The notes under the pieces are model-generated. The model saw only the letters and a list, made by a program, of their open reading frames with translations, was not told the origin of the DNA and ran no database searches. Positions 49,734-50,960 of a stretch of 50,960 bases of DNA are shown here, piece by piece. The translations under genes and the position numbers were made by a program. The stretch comes from DATAEG01 sp051001975. GTDB lineage: Bacteria; Actinomycetota; Actinomycetes; Mycobacteriales; Jatrophihabitantaceae. The stretch is from positions 1 to 50,960 of the forward strand of contig JBPCMU010000121.1 of NCBI GenBank assembly GCA_051001975.1. Reading direction: 5' to 3'. Within the stretch, counting starts at the first letter, position 1. Every line of letters starts with the position of its first letter.

Positions 49734-50522
49734 TCAGTGGCCGGTGAAGGTGGGCTTCTGCTTGGCGACGAAGGAGGCGACGGCGGTGCGGTGGTCCTCG
49801 GTCTGCCCGCAGTCCCGCTGCAACTCCCCTTCCAGAGCGAGCGCATCGGCCAGGGAAAGCGTGGCCGCCTCGTGCAGCGAGCGCTTGATCGCGGCGTAGG
49901 CGTGGGTGGGTCCGGCCGCCAGTCGAGTGGCCAGTGCGTGCGCCTCAGTGAGGGCTTGACCTTCCGGAGTGATGCCGCTGATCATGCCCATCTGCAAAGC
50001 CTGCTCGGCGTTGATCGGCTCGGCGAGCATCGCCATCGCCAGCGCGCGTCCGCTTCCGATGAGCCGCGGCAGCGTCCAGGACGCGCCGCTGTCCAGCGTC
50101 AGCCCGATGCCAGCGAAGGCGAGCAGGAACTTGGCCTTCGCGTCGGCGATGCGGAAGTCGCAGGCGAACGTCAGCGAGGCGCCCGCGCCCGCGGCCATCC
50201 CGTTCACCGCGGCCACGACCGGCTTGGGCATGGCGGCCAGCGCCAGCACCAGAGGGTTGAAGTGCTTCTCGACCGTATTCAACGGCGCCGGATCGTCGGC
50301 AGCCAGCAACGCGACGTGCTCCTTGAGGTCCTGGCCCACGCAGAACGCCTTCGGACCGCCGGTGAGGACGACGGCGCGCACGTCGGGATCGTCGGAGACC
50401 TCGGCAACCGCTGCGATCAGGGCCTCTTTGAGGGCCACCGACATGGAGTTCATCGACTCCGGCCGATTCAGCGTGATGGTCGCGACGGCGGACTCGCGCT
50501 CGAGCAGGACGACGTCGTCCAT
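49734..50522 (-). CDS. Enoyl-CoA hydratase/isomerase family protein
   Basis: A 262-residue crotonase-fold protein. TITLNRPESMNSMS (N-terminus), AFCVGQDLKEH (oxyanion-hole strand), and NGMAAGAGASLTFACDFRIA are diagnostic. At the second catalytic position the sequence is GIGLTLDSGASWTLPRLIG; an Asp/Ser pair here instead of Glu resembles PaaG/isomerase-like members, so the reaction may be isomerisation rather than hydration. ATG 50522 is chosen because GGAGGG lies six bases upstream; ATG 50528 abuts it. Confidence 0.88.
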   Translation of the reverse strand: MDDVVLLERESAVATITLNRPESMNSMSVALKEALIAAVAEVSDDPDVRAVVLTGGPKAFCVGQDLKEHVALLAADDPAPLNTVEKHFNPLVLALAAMPKPVVAAVNGMAAGAGASLTFACDFRIADAKAKFLLAFAGIGLTLDSGASWTLPRLIGSGRALAMAMLAEPINAEQALQMGMISGITPEGQALTEAHALATRLAAGPTHAYAAIKRSLHEAATLSLADALALEGELQRDCGQTEDHRTAVASFVAKQKPTFTGH

Positions 50523-50704
50523 GGACATCCCTCCGGATCTGTTCGGCACCGCTCCGCGAGGCCCGCTGGGCAGTCCGGTTTCCTCCACGGTGAGCTATGC
50601 GGGACAATGGTCGCAGAGCACGACCCCGGTCCGGGTGGCCGGGGGCAGTTGGCAAGACCGATATCGACACACCTGGGCGCTTGCGCCCACTGAGGGAGGC
50701 AGAC

Positions 50705-50872
50705 ATGGCGGCCATGAAGCCGCGTACGGGCGACGGCCCGATGGAGGTCACGAAGGAAGGCCGTGGGCTCGTGATGCGGGTTCCGCTGGAGGGCGGGGGC
50801 CGGTTGGTCGTCGAGCTGTCCCCTGATGAGGCCACCGAGCTCGGTGACGCCCTGAAGGCAGCAGTCAGCTAG
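50705..50872 (+). CDS. DUF3117 small conserved protein
   Basis: A 55-residue protein beginning MAAMKPRTGDGPMEVTKEGR and ending in VELSPDEATELGDALKAAV, the near-invariant actinobacterial DUF3117 family. Two beta-strands and a C-terminal helix are likely; no function is established. GAGGGAGG lies just upstream of ATG 50705. It is followed by a terminator-like hairpin. Confidence 0.92.
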   Translation: MAAMKPRTGDGPMEVTKEGRGLVMRVPLEGGGRLVVELSPDEATELGDALKAAVS

Positions 50873-50911
50873 TTCCGTTCAGTCATTTGCGGCTCCGGCG
50901 CCCCTTTACTG

Positions 50912-50929
50912 AGGCGGGCAAAACCGCCT
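50912..50929 (+). terminator. Terminator-like hairpin after DUF3117 gene
   Basis: AGGCGG and CCGCCT pair around the A-rich loop GCAAAA, 39 bp after the stop codon. It is a compact stem without a long U-tract, suitable as an actinobacterial intrinsic terminator. Confidence 0.5.
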
Positions 50930-50960
50930 GGTGTCTCCGGCCCGTCCGGTTGGGCTAGCC

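Noticed and set aside
1..50960. Possible tRNA or rRNA genes
   Set aside because: I saw no cloverleaf with a T-loop GTTCGA-type box and acceptor stem, and no rRNA-like conserved stretches, in any gap.

Overview
The window is a stretch of high-GC chromosome from an actinobacterium. The signs are GTG starts, GTGA/ATGA start-stop overlaps, mycothiol biosynthesis (MshB), TIGR03086 mycothiol-type metal-binding proteins, a Zur/Fur regulator behind znuACB, tricorn protease, a DUF3117 protein, and a fdxA/dapD/dapE/LOG/folP2/tag gene order like that of mycobacteria and streptomycetes. The genus cannot be fixed from sequence alone. I found no rRNA, tRNA, CRISPR array, transposase or prophage block. Domain and family calls come from recognising motifs by eye, not from searches.

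Layout. 0-10 kb is an accessory-type region: a LigD-like phosphoesterase fused to a degenerate ligase domain, an 83-bp-period repeat, two TIGR03086 proteins (one overlapping a SigG-like sigma factor gene), a VOC protein, a CPA1 cation/proton antiporter, an NAD-dependent epimerase, and a divergent XRE regulator/DHA2 efflux pair. 10-14 kb holds a broken GH25 lysozyme gene and the znuA-znuC-znuB-zur operon, whose four genes are linked by ATGA overlaps behind a candidate Zur box. 14-23 kb carries a DEAD-box helicase with a long structured leader, a membrane-anchored molybdopterin oxidoreductase, tricorn protease, a small membrane protein and the GTPase TypA/BipA. 23.1-23.7 kb is a composite intergenic repeat; a second copy lies at 49.3-49.7 kb.

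23.7-38.7 kb starts with a DapC-like aminotransferase coupled to an omega-amidase-like hydrolase, then two complete and differently arranged peptide (Opp/Dpp/BldK-type) ABC transporters. The first is B-C-fused(D+F)-A. The second is C-A-B-D-F, which is the order I recall for Streptomyces bldKA-KE. 38.7-50.9 kb is conserved core: mshB, DUF6113, DUF1269, a GNAT protein, ferredoxin, a lysozyme-fold protein coupled to dapD, divergent dapE, an endolysin-like hydrolase, two LOG-family genes, a FolP2-like protein, a DivIVA-like membrane protein, tag, an enoyl-CoA hydratase and DUF3117.

Themes. Several genes concern cell-wall building and turnover (dapC-like, dapD, dapE, two hydrolase-like proteins, a dead lysozyme). 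Redox and metal homeostasis are also represented (mycothiol, zinc uptake, molybdoenzyme, ferredoxin). The least ordinary signals are non-coding: the two-copy composite repeat with alternative hairpins, the 83-bp repeat, the helicase leader whose ribosome-binding site lies inside a stem, and several perfect inverted repeats placed like operators or mRNA-processing sites.
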